64,000 nt of DNA from Adlercreutzia mucosicola DSM 19490 (GCF_000422625.1 NZ_KE383895.1:366968-430967), one strand, 5' to 3'; positions 14,148 to 28,000 are shown, counted from the first letter of the stretch. Notes: a model not told the origin generated them from the letters alone. Made by a program: numbers and translations.

Positions 14148-15548
14148 ATGAAATTCACCTCGTTTGTGAAGAGCAAGACGCTCAAGAGCGTAGGCGCCGT
14201 GTCGGTCGCCCTGGCTCTGGGTGCTGGTCTCGCGGGCTGCGGCGGCAATGGCGCCGGCGGCGATGTAGCTGCCACGGTCAACGGCCAGAACATCATGGAA
14301 CAGACCGTAACCGACTACATTGCCGATTTCCGCAAGGGCGCGAACCTGGAGTCCGACGAGCAGTGGGGCCAGTGGATGGTGTCCAACGGCTACACGCCCG
14401 AGTCCGTGCGCGAGGAAGTTATCAACTACTACGTCGACCAGGACCTCTACGAGCAGGCTGCCAAGGAGTACAACGTAGCGGTGGAGCAGGCCGACATCGA
14501 TGCCCAGCTGGAGCAGACCAAGGCGATGTTCGAGAGCGAGGAGGCCTTCCAGGAGGCGCTCACCGCTAGCAACATGACCGAGGAGTCCTACATCGAGAAG
14601 GTCATCACCCCGACCCTGTTGCAGCAGAAGCTGTCTGAGGCCGTGGCCGCCTCCAACACCGAAGAAGGTGGCGACGATGCCGTGCTGGCCCAGGCCCAGC
14701 AGGCTGCCGAGCAGTGGAACGGCGCCAAGCGCGTCAGCCACATCCTGTTCCAGTCCGATGACACCGTCTCCGACGAGGAGCTGGCTGCCCAGGCCCAGGA
14801 CGTGCTGAACAAGATCAATGCCGGCGAGCTGTCCTTCGAGGAAGCCGCCCAGCAGTACTCTGCCGACTCCAGCGCCCAGAACGGCGGCGATGTGGGTTGG
14901 GACAAGCTGTCCACCTTCGTGACCGAATTCCAGGACGGCGTCAACGGTCTGTCCAAGGACCAGGTCAGCGAGCTGGTGAAGACCGACTACGGCTATCATA
15001 TTATTAAGGTGACCGACGAGTTCACCCTGCCCGAGGGCGGCCTGACCTCGCTGGATCAGCTGCCGGATGACTTCCGCAGCTACCTGGAGTACATGCAGCA
15101 GAGCAATGACAGCCAGAGCTTCGCTACTTGGTTCGCCGAGTATCGCGAGAATGCCGAAGTCGTGATCAACCCGATGCCCGAGGGCCTGCCCTACGCCATC
15201 GACCTGGCTCCTTACCAGCAGGCCGCTGACGACGCCGCCAACCAGACCGAGACGCCCACCGTGGAGGAGGGCACCGAGGCCGGCACCGATCAGGCTCCGA
15301 CCGACGAGAGCGCTGGCCAGGAGCCGTCGGCTGACGACCAGGTCAGCACCCAGGGCGGCGAGGCCGCAACGGATCAGCAGACCGACGGCACTGCGCCCGA
15401 GAGCACCGAGGGCGGCGACGCTGCCGGTGACCAGACTGGCACCCAGGGCGGCGACGCTGCCGGTGACCAGACCGCGGGCGATCAGACGACCGACGGTACT
15501 GGCGACCAGGCCGCCGACGGCACCCAGGGCGATCAGACCCAGCAGTAA
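14148..15548 (+). CDS. PrsA/SurA-type lipoprotein foldase (parvulin peptidyl-prolyl isomerase)
   Basis: This 466-residue protein begins with a lipoprotein signal peptide with lipobox GLAGC (Cys about residue 28). A SurA N-like domain follows (VNGQNIMEQTVTDYIADF to about residue 165). The parvulin domain begins at KRVSHILFQSDD (about residue 195) and continues through FEEAAQQYSADSSAQNGGDVGW to KTDYGYHIIKVTDE. After residue about 355 comes a long low-complexity tail rich in Asp, Gln, Thr and Gly, with GGDAAGDQT repeated, unusual for PrsA. It acts outside the membrane, isomerising prolines and helping secreted proteins fold. It ends about 510 bases before the giant surface protein gene, which is its most obvious client. 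A terminator separates the two. Confidence 0.9.
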   Translation: MKFTSFVKSKTLKSVGAVSVALALGAGLAGCGGNGAGGDVAATVNGQNIMEQTVTDYIADFRKGANLESDEQWGQWMVSNGYTPESVREEVINYYVDQDLYEQAAKEYNVAVEQADIDAQLEQTKAMFESEEAFQEALTASNMTEESYIEKVITPTLLQQKLSEAVAASNTEEGGDDAVLAQAQQAAEQWNGAKRVSHILFQSDDTVSDEELAAQAQDVLNKINAGELSFEEAAQQYSADSSAQNGGDVGWDKLSTFVTEFQDGVNGLSKDQVSELVKTDYGYHIIKVTDEFTLPEGGLTSLDQLPDDFRSYLEYMQQSNDSQSFATWFAEYRENAEVVINPMPEGLPYAIDLAPYQQAADDAANQTETPTVEEGTEAGTDQAPTDESAGQEPSADDQVSTQGGEAATDQQTDGTAPESTEGGDAAGDQTGTQGGDAAGDQTAGDQTTDGTGDQAADGTQGDQTQQ

Positions 15549-15577
15549 TCCTGTCTCATCCCCTTACGCACTGCCTG

Positions 15578-15605
15578 AGGGCCCGCGCATGCGGGCCCTT
15601 TTTCA
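15578..15605 (+). terminator. Rho-independent terminator of the foldase gene
   Basis: AGGGCCCGC (15578-15586) and GCGGGCCCT (15591-15599) form a perfect stem with a GCAT loop, followed by TTTTTC, 30 bases after the stop codon. Confidence 0.93.
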
Positions 15606-15606
15606 T

Positions 15607-16058
15607 GCTCCGAAGTCGGGAGGTAGCATGAGTGGAAACTAAGGGCAAGAGCGTGCCAGAGACAAAGTGTCAATAAGGTGCGTTGCTCTCTGAAAGAATG
15701 CTGAAAGCAATTTCAGATTCAACTCGCCATTATTAGGTAAGCCCCGAAAAGTACCAATTTACCCATTCACTACCCTGTATTTGACACGGTAAAAAGCGAG
15801 TAACACTGTCAGCTTATCCATAAGCTAGCAACATTTACTTCATAAACTCTTAACAATTGTGCACTTTTTTCAAAAAAAATGAGCCATTGCACCAATATGA
15901 GAGTGTTATTGGACTGTTACCACCTAGACAGCGCTTCGATAAGTTCTAGAATTCGTTACCAAGTATCACTGTGGCCGAACTGCGCCCTTATGCTGAAAAA
16001 GGCATGAAAAGCGCAGGACGGAATGCGCTTGACGTAGAGGCTGGCAAGACGGAGAAGC
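15607..16058. promoter_or_regulatory. AT-rich upstream region of the giant surface-protein gene
   Basis: This 450-base stretch is much richer in A+T than its surroundings, especially 15640-15960. It contains A/T tracts (TTTTTTCAAAAAAAATG near 15866), a perfect TTGACA at 15781-15786 without a well-placed -10 box, and several weaker promoter-like motifs. Such a long AT-rich leader fits a promoter under nucleoid-protein or multi-factor control. The exact promoter cannot be fixed by eye. Confidence 0.5.
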
Positions 16059-19000
16059 ATGATGGAAAACAACGAACGTAAGGGTCAGTACGACGTGACG
16101 AACGCCGCGCGCAAGGCGGCCTTCGACACCGACGCTCATTGGCACACCCGGGTGCCGGCGCCGCCCGCGCCGGTGAACACCTTCTCGACGAAGCTGTGGG
16201 TGCGCGTTCTGTCGGTGTGCCTGTCGCTGTTGCTGGCAGTGACCATGTTCGATGCGACGGCACTGGTATCCTATGCCGACGAGCTGACCGACGAGGCGGC
16301 GCCCCTGGCAAGCACGGGCGGCACGACCGAGAGCACTGCGCCCGACACGTCGTGGGCGGCGGCCCTCCAGGGCCAGGCCCTCGACGAGGCGGTGCTGACG
16401 TCGCTGGTGCCCGCGGGGCTGATCCCCGCGTCCGACGTGCTGCCGCAGGTGACGGTGGACAGCGAGGGCGTGGCCGAGGAGGATCGCGTCGATCTGACCG
16501 GTCGCGTGCGTCCTCATCTGGTGATGTCCAGTGTGCCCTACAGCGCCAGCCAGGGTCTGTTCCTGAAGAACGCGCGCGCCCAGGCTTCCTTCGAGCTGGG
16601 CAATCGCGGGCTGCTGCTGGAAGGCGGCACGCTGGCGGGATCGAAGGCGGGCGACCGCTTCGTGTTCACCATGGACGTGCCCTATCTCTATACTAATGAT
16701 AGCGGAGATGTGGCCGCCACCTATTCCCAGGAAGAGTGGAAGCTGCGCACCGCCTTGGCCAACGAGGCCGCGAAGGCGACGTCGGGCGCCCCCGATGCCG
16801 CCGCCGGCGAGCGCGAGGCCCGCGAGGCGGCGGCCGATGCGGCCCTCAGCGCCGAAACGGTGGCCAGCGCCCCGCGCGTGGCCCTGTTCGCCGAGGCGTT
16901 GCCCGAGGGCTGGTCGCTCTGGCAGGAGCACGCCGGTTCCTATCGCGCTCTGACCGACGAGGACCTGCAGGCTGGCGTGAGCGGCCGTCTGATCTGGCGT
17001 TACGACGCCAACGACGGCAAGCTGGATGCTGCTGCGGCCCTGCCGGCCTTCGAGGTGGGTTTCGCGGGCAGCGTACCTGCAGGTACGCTCGTACCCATAT
17101 ACTATGGGTACGAGATGCACTCCTTCACTGCCCGTGCGGTTGAGGGCGAGGAAGCGCCGCTGCCCCAGTACGGCGACGCGAAGCGCGCCGCCGTGGGCTC
17201 CTACCAGGTGTCCAACGAGGAGAGTGATGCGGCCGCCACGCTGACCGTGACGCCCCAGGCAGCCCTCATGCCGCGCACGGCCTTCGCCGACGGCACGGGG
17301 TATGCGGTCCACCTGGTGCGCTATGAGGTGCCCGCCGATGCGCCGGCGGCCACGGCTATCGCCCTGGGCGCCGCCTTCCCCGCCGACTACGCCGGTGCCG
17401 GCGGCGTGACCGATGCGGTGCTCATGGCCCACCAGGCCGATGAGGACGGCAACCCCCTCACGGCCGAGGAAGCTGCCGCCGCGGCCGCGGCCGACGACTC
17501 CCAGGATGCTACCTATGTGGGCGTGCCGGGCAAGGGCGGCGTGCTCGTGCTGGATGTGACGGGGCTGTCCGAGCAGCAGATCGCCGCCATCAATCCCATG
17601 AAGGCCTCCTCGCTGGAGGCGCTGGGCTTAAAGCCGCTGCCCTATACGGTGACGGACGACAGCCGTATCCAGCTGGCCCGCACCGGCGACGATGGCCGCA
17701 TCGAGCCTGGCCAGGCTCGCCAGCTGTACGTGGCTGCCCCCTATACGGAGGCCGCCGTGACCTTCGTGGCGCCTAAGCCCGCCGAGGATGCCGACGCCGC
17801 CGCGGCGGCCGAGGCCGAAGCGGCTCCCGAGCAGACCCTTCCCGTGCATGCCCAGTTCGACGTGCAGCTCTCCACGGCGGGTGTGGGCGAGTCCGTGGTG
17901 TACGCCGAGTGCTTCAACACTGATACGGTCTTCACCGAGACCGCCATGGGCGACGCCTTCATGACCGACGAGCAGGTGGAGGCGGCCCAGGGCGAGCAGG
18001 CTGAGAAGCCCCAGCCCACGCTGCCCGGCCTGGAAGCGCCCGGCAGTGCGCTTACGCCGGGCGGTCCTCGCCCCAGCGACGGCGTGGGCGACGCCAACGA
18101 GGCCGACGCTCCCGACGACGATGGTGCCGAAGCCGAGGCCGACCGCGCCGAGACCGAGAAGGCCGAGGTGCCCGAGGGCTACCGCGACGCCGATAACGCT
18201 CCCAATCTATTGTTGGACGCCGAGGCCGGCGGCAGCCTGCTGCGCAGCCGCGTCCGCTCGGCCGCCGTGCCCTTCGCCAGCCAGCTGTACCAGCTGCCGA
18301 GCGATTATCTGGACCCGCACTTGCACATTTCGGGCGGCACCGCCGTGGACGGCATGACCAACGCCAACATGATCAAATCTCAGGAGATCATCGAGGTCAC
18401 CCTGATGCCCAACCCCACGAAGAAGACCGGCTTCCTCGGCAAGCACGAGTCGTTCATTGGCACCGCCGGCGGCATGGACCAGGTGAAGAACGCCGCAGTG
18501 AAGTTCACGCTGGAAATTCCCTACCTGTACTTTACCGACACGGCCACGGTGACCACTACGAACGAGAAGGAATGGCGCGAGGCCCAGACGAAGTGGCCCG
18601 AAGGCAAGGCCATGTACACCAACAACCAGCAGCGGCTGGCTCTGTACCCCACCACGTCCACCATCAATACTTACGACTTCTCGAAGGACGGCGGCAACAC
18701 CTGGCTCACCTCCCAGGAGATGCAGCAGTACATAACCGCCGGCATGACCGGCACCTGGACGCTGCGCTACCGTTCCACCAACACGCAGAAGCCCTACCAG
18801 CTGCCGAAGGACCCGGCCAACGAGAAGTTCAGCGTGAAGTTCGTGGGCAGCGTGCCCGACAACACCGGCGCCACGGTGAAGCTGGGCTATTCCTACAACA
18901 CCTACACCGACGGCTCGAACGTGGAAACCCGCGGCGCCCAGGACACCGTGGTGGCGCCTGGCACCAAGCGCAGCGACGGCGCCTCCAACGTGCTGGAGGC

Positions 19001-22000
19001 CACCTTCATCCAGACGAACCTGAAGTGGGAGCTGATGAACGAGAGCGTGGTGAGCAAGCCCGTTCTGTGGGACCACTACAACTATGCCGTGTGGAAGGTG
19101 ACAGTGCAGAACATCTCGGAAACTCGCGAGTCCGAGATCGACTTCATGAACTACGTGTTCCGCTTCGACGCGGCCGACGGCTCGACGGCCGGCTTGCGCT
19201 CGAACGACACCCTTACCCTGAAGTACGACGAGAACACCGGCAAGGACATCAAGGATCCCGAAGCCTACAAGGTGAACACCAACGTGGACGTCAGCGATTC
19301 GAAGGCCAAGTACATCGGCAAGCCCAAGGCGGGCGGTATCCTCATTTACGACGTGTCCACCCTGAGCAATGACCAGATTGCCTCGTTGAACGTAGACGAC
19401 TTCTCCAACGCCGACGATTTGGGCCTGACGCCTTTGCCCTACGGCACCGGCGGCCGCTCGGGTCAGATCACCTTGGACTACACCGAGCAGGACATGCCCT
19501 ACGGCAAGCACCTGATCTCGCACGACCCCGCGGCTATCGCGCAGATTAAGAATCCCGACGGCACCGAGCCCACCGAGGAGGAGCGCGAGGAGATCATTGC
19601 CAGCGAGTCGGACAAGCTGGTGCTGATCATCGCGCTGCCCTACACCACCAATTACAGCCAGACCGCCGGCGAGTACGCCAATGCCAAGTGGGAGGTGCTG
19701 GCCACCGCCAACTTCGGCAACCGCGGCTACGACCAGGACGGCCAGTCGCTCGACTACCAGTGGATGAAGACCTTCACCGGCGAGAACGCCTACAAGTCGA
19801 ACTTCACGGCGCCCAGCTACGGCGCCTCGGTCAGCAAGGTGGCCATCGACCCCGATACCAAGGTGGAGAAGGCCACCGACGTGGAAGCGGCCATGGGCCG
19901 GATGCTCACCTACCGCATCAAGAACATCAAGAACACCGGCAACGTGCCCCTGTACGGCGAAGATGAGAAGGACGCTACCAGCTACGGCATGACCCTGGCC
20001 GACCAGCTGCCCCGCGGCTTCCACCTGTCGGGCATCGACATCAGCGTGGACCGCAGCGCCTATTCCAAACTGACCCGGGAAGTGCCCAACACCTCGACGG
20101 AAGAGGGGGCGCCTGCCACCATTACCCAGTCCATCGCCGACATCTCGGACTGGTTCGATCTGGAAGCGGGCCAGGCGGCGTTGAATAAAGATGCGGTCAT
20201 GCCCATCCAGTTCCAGGTGCGCGACGCCTCGGGCAACCTCAGCTGGCGCTTCTTCAATGTGCCGGTGCGTACCGAGCTGTCGGCCGATGGCAAGAAGTAC
20301 GTCTGGCACATCGGCAGCAGCACCGACACGGCCGCGGGCATTGCCGAGTACCTGGAAACCCAGGGCATTGCCGCGGCTCCCAGTCGCAAGTACGTGGGCT
20401 CCACCAAGCCCACTACCGAGTTCACGGGCCTGTTCCGCGTGCTGTTCCGCCATATTATTCCGGCGGGCACCTATAGGGACACGTCCCAGATGACGGGCTT
20501 CGAGGCCTTCACGCTGCCGGTGAACATCGATGTGTCGGGCGTGATGATCGAGTCGCTGTCCGATGGCAAGAACAACTGGTACACCAACCGCACGGGCCTG
20601 ACCTACGGCAAGCGTCGCTATGTGGTCGACGGCCAGTCGGGCGCCTATATGCAGGGCGGCGAGTTGTACACCGGCAACTCCGACGAGGCCACGGCCACCT
20701 TCAAGCCCCTGATCACGAAGCCCTTGCTGACGGCGCGCCCCGTGTCGATGTACGACGGCTCGGGCGGGGTGGACGCGAACCTGGAGAAGGAGGGCACCTG
20801 GTCCGGCGGCCGTCAGACCGACGCGAAGGTGCGCCCCGTTCTGGTGGCCACCGACAACGCTGGCTGGCGTTTCCGCATCGGCAACGACTCGGCCTCGCGC
20901 ATGGCACCCGCCTGCTTCTCGGTGGGGCCCATTCCCGACGGTATCAACACTGCCACCATCACCACGGTGAATACCGCGGGCGATAAGGGCACAGGTACCC
21001 TGATTACCCCCTCGCTCGTACCCGGCGCCACCCAGAAGACGCCCTACTTCGTGACCGATCGCATCCGTTTGGGCAGCGCGTTCTTCGGCACCTATCATCC
21101 GGAGGTGGGTCCCGACGTCTTCGGTGCGGAGGTCACCGATGATGCGGGCAATGTGACCGGCTATACCCCCGACTACGCCGCTCAGGTGAGCCAGGTAGAC
21201 CTGACCTATTATGCGAGCGCGAGCAACAACGCCGACATCATCCAGCAGACCAAGACGCTGTACAAGGCCAACACCGGTCAGAAGCTGTGGGGCGTCTTCA
21301 AGCCCGAGACCACCAAGGACGCCAGCGGCAACACGGTGTACACGGGTCGCTATGTGCTGAAAGTGGACGAGCTGGGGCTTGCCGCCCCGGGCGATAAGAT
21401 CTATGTCACCAACCTGAAGATCTATATGACCCAGTTCTCGAAGGACAAGAAGATCGTGCCCACCGACATGACCGACGCTACGGTGGAAATCCTGGGTACT
21501 TCGAAGGAAGTGGGATCGCTGCCGCTGTACGCCCAGTGGAGCACCGATTACGCGAACCCCTCGGGCAACAGCAACGTGGCCGACGTGGCTACGCTGACCA
21601 GCATGTACATTCCCATCAAGCCCACGGTGGGCACCAGCTACGGTTACGTGGACCATCAGGGCAAGCGCCTGAATCAGACGGCCGTTCCCTACCGTTGGGG
21701 CGATCTGGAGGAGGAGACGAGCTTCTTCCGGTACACCCTGACCAATGAATCGCCCTACGAGATCAGCGATTTTGGCCTGGACCTTATGGTGAACGGGCTG
21801 ACGCAGGAGGCCGAGTCGGTCACCGATGGCGGCACGACCACGGCGGGCCACACCCTGTGGCGCGGCTTCCTGACGCGCAACGTGGTGGTGCCCGGCTTCG
21901 TGTACGGCCGCGAGCCGCTCTACGACGAGGCGGGCAACAAGCTGTACAACGATGACGGCACGCCCCAGCTGGCGGCCGAGAACAGCTGGTTTTATTCCTA

Positions 22001-25000
22001 TGGCGAGCTGGGCAGCATCGACGTGCTGAACCAGAACAACGCCACGGCCACTATTATGAACGGCGAGCCCGACGGCACGGCCGACAGCAAGTTGGCCCCC
22101 GATGTCTCCTACGACATCGCCGTGGCTCTGGCCGAGATCAACGCCCAGGTGAAGGCCGGTGCCACCACGGGCGTGGTGGCCAGCACCACCTATCCCAACA
22201 TCTCGTTGGATCTGGGTGCCGGCGGCGCGACTACGGCCACGCTGACCGTGCGCGTATCCGACGACGGCGAGGCCTTCGACGCGGCGGGCAACCAGACCTA
22301 CGGGCTTTTGAACGACGCGGCGGGCAACGCCACCGATGCGCCCTTGAAGATGGTGCGCCTGCGCTTCGACCGGGTGAACAGCCAGGCGAAGATCAGCGAC
22401 GTGGCCACGCAGTTCGATGTGCCGGTGGCCAACACCGCACCGGTGGTGTACCTGACCGGTCGCGCCGACAGCCACGACAACAAGAACGTGACCACCCAGG
22501 CCCAGGGCTTCACCACCACGGCGTCCTACGGTCCCGATATGATGATCGGCAAGGGCAAGCGTGAAGAGCAGTCGGGCAACACTAAGATAAATCGTCTGGC
22601 CAGCCAGAGCACCATGACGTTCGGCGCCTTTGCATCTGCCATCGACTACACCACCACGAAGCCGGCTACGAGTCGTCCCAATTTGGGTACCGCAGCCACG
22701 GCAACCAACGACGGCGTGGAAGTGGCGAACTACGCCGACGACGTGAACTACAACTTCACGGTGAAGAACACGGGTCTGAACCGCTCGGACGATGCGGTGG
22801 TCACCGTGAACATGGACGATCTGAGCACCTATTTGGGCGATCCGGTAAACGATGTGCAGGGTTTCCTCACGAAGAAGGTTACCTTCAGCGAGGGCCTGTT
22901 CAAGTTTGGCCAAACAGTGCGCGCCGACAACACCCCGGCGAATCTGGAAAGCTCGCTGACCGATGTGGTGTTCTACTTCCGCACCGTGCAGGACAACGGT
23001 GGCGTGAAGACGGCCCTGGCGGCTACCAACCGCCTGTACGGTCAGGGCGCGGCGGCCACCACCAACGACGGCGACGGTAAGGTGGCCACCGACAACGGCG
23101 AGGGGTACCATGTACGCTTGACGCGCGACGAGCTGCTGGCCCTGTGGGCCGATGCCCAGGCGGCCGATCCGACAGCGACCGCCTTCGACATCGACCTGAC
23201 CAGCCATGCCGCCTTCGCGGCCTATACCGATTGCTATCTGGAGCGCATCGAAGTGCGCTACAGTGAGGTGGATCCGGCTAAGAACGCCTCGGCCCAAACT
23301 ATGCATATCGGCCTGACTGGCAAGGTGAACTGGTGGTACAAGAACGGTTGCCAGCAGCCGGCCAATTCTTCGACGCCCGACTACTCCAAGGTGTGTGCCA
23401 CGGCGAAGCTGGTGCAGACCCAGAAGCTGGACAAGCAGGCCCAGAGCAGCGCCCGCACCGGCCATGTGAAAGTGTACTACCCGGCCATGGAGCTGCACAC
23501 CTACGGCCAGTACGGCCCCACATTCAACGCCTATATGAACAACGCCACCTACGGCACCACGGCGGCCAGCGATGGCTCCGGTACGCGCACGAGCGTGCCC
23601 TACGACCGCGACTTCAAGCTGTGGGCGAATCTGAGCAACCAGCGCAATGTCTCGACGCTGGACTTGGTGGACGTGACCATCGACCTGCCCTTGGCCTGGG
23701 AGACCGTCGCCCAGCTGGACGGCAGCTCTAAGAGCGACTATGTGGGCTTCCATACCACGAAGATGACGGTGAACGCCGAGCTGTTCGCCACCTACAACAA
23801 GGGCCGCGTGGGCACCATCGTGTTGAAGGGCTACGGCGAGGGCGACGGAGCCAAGGACAAGGAAGTGACTTGGACGCTTTCGCCCGACGACGCCTATCTG
23901 GCCGCAGCCGCTATCACGCCGGCCGCAGGCCCGGCCACGCGCACGCCGTCGTTCTTCCACGACAAGACCTGCGCGGGCAATCACAGCTTCGTGACCGCTA
24001 CGCCCCAGCCGGGAACGAGCGGCGGTGACGGCACCGGCGACGGCACCGGCGACGGTGCCGGCGATGGCTCCGGTGATGGCTCCGGTGATGGCACGGGCGA
24101 CGGGGAGGGCGACTCATCCGGTAGTGCGGGCGACGGCTCGGGCGACGCGACCCCGACCCCGACGGCCTGCGAGTACTACCTGAACGCCGACGGCGATTTG
24201 GTGATCACCGAGGAGATGCTGCGCGCTCACGGTATCGCGAACCTGAAGTCGGTGAAGCTGGTGGGCTGGGAAGACATGGCCTGCGACGATGCCTCTACCG
24301 CCCCGGCCAATGATTGGGACAACGCCCAGAACATCGTGTTCGACGGCTATGCCGACCATAACTTCGATACGGGTATCTACCTGAACGCCAAGACCGAGAA
24401 CTTCCTGCGCAAGCTGCGCAACCCCTCGGCGCTGTTCATGGTGGGCAGCCCCGTCACGCGCATCGACCAGTCGTGGATCTATATGTCGAAGATGTACTTC
24501 GACACCATGAACCGCTCGGGTCTGTACGACTCCAACGCGGGCAACACCACTGCGGCGCCGACCAACAACCGCCGCTTCTCGCAGTACACCCGCGGTTCCT
24601 GGGATACCCATCATGAAGGCCATTCGGGTTACACCGATGGCGAGTACAACTTCGCTTTGGATGTGGGCTATAAGTCGCAGGTGTCGTTGCTGGCCGACTT
24701 CCGCCAGGTAAACAGCGCCTACAACCAGGGCGCTCCCGGCCCGTGGGCCTGCCATACCGAGCAGGGCCCGTGGAATTCGGACAACTTCCGCGGCCGCAAT
24801 CTGACCTGGGTGGGACCGGAGACCTACAACTCCGGCATGGTCATGCACATGACCCAGACGGTGCCGAACGGCTACTTCGATTCCTACTATCTGAAGATCC
24901 GCCGCGACGCCGCGCCCTTCGTGGACGGTATTACGGTGTACTACAGCGACAAGAAGACCATGTACATCAGCGGCGAGGAGATCAAGCGTCTGCTGCAGGG

Positions 25001-28000
25001 CACCACGGCCGATGCCGACCAGGCCGGCTACGGCTCCACGGGCCAGTACTTCCGCCTGAACCTGCTGGCCACCGAGGGCGCCGGCACCGACCGCAAGCAC
25101 GTGGCCAGCTACGGCTCGGAGACCACCAATCCCGGCAACGTGGATCGCGCCGACTACTACCGCGATCCCGTAGACGACTATTCCAACCAGTCGGTGACCG
25201 GGGCCACGGCCGGCGCGCCTGACTTCACCGTGGAGAAGATCGTCTACGACATCCGCATCAACCAGTACCAGTACACGGACGGCTCCCTGGCCCAGAACAC
25301 CAACCGCTACGCTGACGGCAGCTTCGTGGAGAATGCCAACGAGGGCAGCGCGCTCGACCGTCCCGACTTCGGTGCCGACATCTACGGGTTGAGTGTCGAT
25401 CGCGAGGACATCGCCGACCGCATGGCCCTGGAGATCAACGGCCGCATGTACACCGAGACGTCGAAGACCGGCGTGGACACCATCGTGGACACCGCACTGG
25501 AGGTAGGCGGCACCCATTCGGGCAACGACCGCGCCGGGCATGTGGCCATGACCCGCTGCGACACGCCGGCCAAGCAGGAGAAGAACGCCTATCGCAGCGC
25601 GTGGTCCTACCAGGACTACCATCGCAGCGGCGGCTACTATCGCCACGACGACTGCGCCGCCCGCATGCGCCATCTGCGCTCCTACAACCGCATCATCGCC
25701 CTGACCGACGGCAACTACACCGAGAAGGGCATCACCTGGAACGACACCGCCTACACGCAGCTGGGCGAATCGACCGAGGGCAGGAACATGACGAGCCACG
25801 GTCTGTTCGGCGGCGACACGGCCTTCAATATCGCGATGTACCGCTACAACCTGTATCGCTGGGATACGGGCTGGGGCAACCCCAGCTATTCCAGTTCCGT
25901 GGGCAGCCGCGGCTACTATCCCAACGACTGGGGCGTGAACTACGTGTCGTTTGCCGATAAGCTGATGATCGACGACGTGATGCCCTGGTGCCAGCCCGAC
26001 GACGACCTGTCCTACTACGGCTTCCTCACCATGGGCCTGAAGGTGCAGGCGGGCGTGCTGGATCACCTGCGCACCTACAAGGACGCCTATATCAAGTTCA
26101 CCACGAAGAAGTGGGGCGCGAACAAGGGCGTGGCCCCCTACACCTACGACTCGGCTACGGAGAAGTACTTCGACGCTGCCGGCGCGTGGGTAGACGCCGA
26201 TGGCAACCTGCTGCGCACGGACGAGAACGGCAACGGCGCTTTCAAGGTGTACGGCGAGCTTGCCGGTGCGGGGCGCACCTTCATCATGCGCCGCGACGGC
26301 ATCTACGAGGTGGCCGGCGGCGCCGAGACCCAGGTGTCCACCCAGGGCCTCGATTACGTGACGAGCGCCGCGGGCGCCGGCATGATCAAGTTCGAGCGCG
26401 ATGGCGAGGAGACCCACGAGTACCTGCGCACGGGCAATCCGGCCGTGCTGAAGCTGGATGTGAACGAGTTCATCACCAGCTACACCATGGATCTGGGCCC
26501 TTACAGCGGCAACGGCGACATCACCGCCGAATCGAACGGCGTGTACAAGTCGGTGGACCGCGACGACGCGAGCGCGGTGGACGTGCGCGTGCTCGGTCGC
26601 CCCTACGTGTACAAGGGCCAGAAGCGCCCCGGCACCAACACGGTGAGCGATGTGGCCGATGCCCGCAACAAGGCCCGCACCTGGTCCTACAACTTCAACA
26701 ACATGCCGGTGGACCCCGACCAGCGCATCTACGACGGCACGGGCTCCAAGAAGTCGCCGGCCTGGCGTGCCAGCTCCAGCGCGGGCTATAGCCGCCAGCC
26801 CCAGGACACCGCCTATTACCTGGGCTACCTCATTCCGTTCTCCTACGGGTCGGACATCTCGCGGGCTCAGTGGAACAACGGCGCAGGTACTCTGAATATC
26901 GAGGGCAACCTGGCCGACTACGAGGACGACAATCTGACGCCGGTGGTGGACACCTACGAGGTGCGCTTCTGGAACCGCACCGACAAGAACATCGATATGG
27001 ACGACGAGTACCGTGCGGCCCACATCAGCACCGTGAAACTGAAGGCATCGTGGACCGAGGGCTTCGACAACCTGGTAACCGGCGCCACCCCCAGCACCCT
27101 GCGCGTGCAGAAGGTGTACGTGCCGAGCCAGTTCGTGCCCGTGGGCGGTCATGCCCGTCGCGCCGATTGGTTCCAGGCCCAGGACTTCACCTTCACCGTG
27201 TACCACACGGCCGGCCGCACCAATACGGTGACCCTGTCGTGGAACGACATGGTGAGCCTGGGCATGGTATCGGGCTCGGTGGCCGATGCCGCCGGCATCC
27301 CCGCCTTCACGGGTGCGCCGTTGACCAGCGGAAACTACAAGGGCAGCTACGTGATCGACCTGGAGAAGTACCTGCGCGCCTCGGCGGCCGTGGATGCCCT
27401 GCAGGCTGCGAACCCCGGCATCACCGCCGAGGCGCTGTACGACGCCCTGAACGGCAGTGCGGGCTCGGGCTACGACTTCGGTCTGAATCTGGCCGGCTAC
27501 ATCGAGGCCCAGAAGGGCAACAAGAACAACGGCTGGGCCGACCAGGCAAACCCGACGGCGGCTGAGGTGAATGATCCGACCTTCGTGGCCACGGCCAAGG
27601 CAGCCGTGGCGAACTTGGTGAGGCCGAATCTGGTGGGCACCTATAAGACGCTCGACCATACCAACACCCTGGGCGGGGCGAACAGCGCCTGGGCCAGCGA
27701 GTCCACGGTAAACCTCACCTACGCGGCCCCCTATGTGACCTCGCTGCAGTTCACCTTCACCTCGCCTTTGGCCACGCGCGAGAAGCCCGAGACCATGCTG
27801 GACTCGGGCCAGTACCTGGGCGAGGTTCCCGAGACCGGCCGCAGCCAGGGCAACAAGGACGCGGCCACGAACTTCGCCTTCGCCTACGACGGCGTGTACG
27901 CCGACCGCGAGGTAGGCGACTTCCGCACGGCCGAGGAGACGGGCACCGATCCGGTGAAGGGCCATTGGAACTACTGGTCCACCCCCACCTTCGACAAGCA

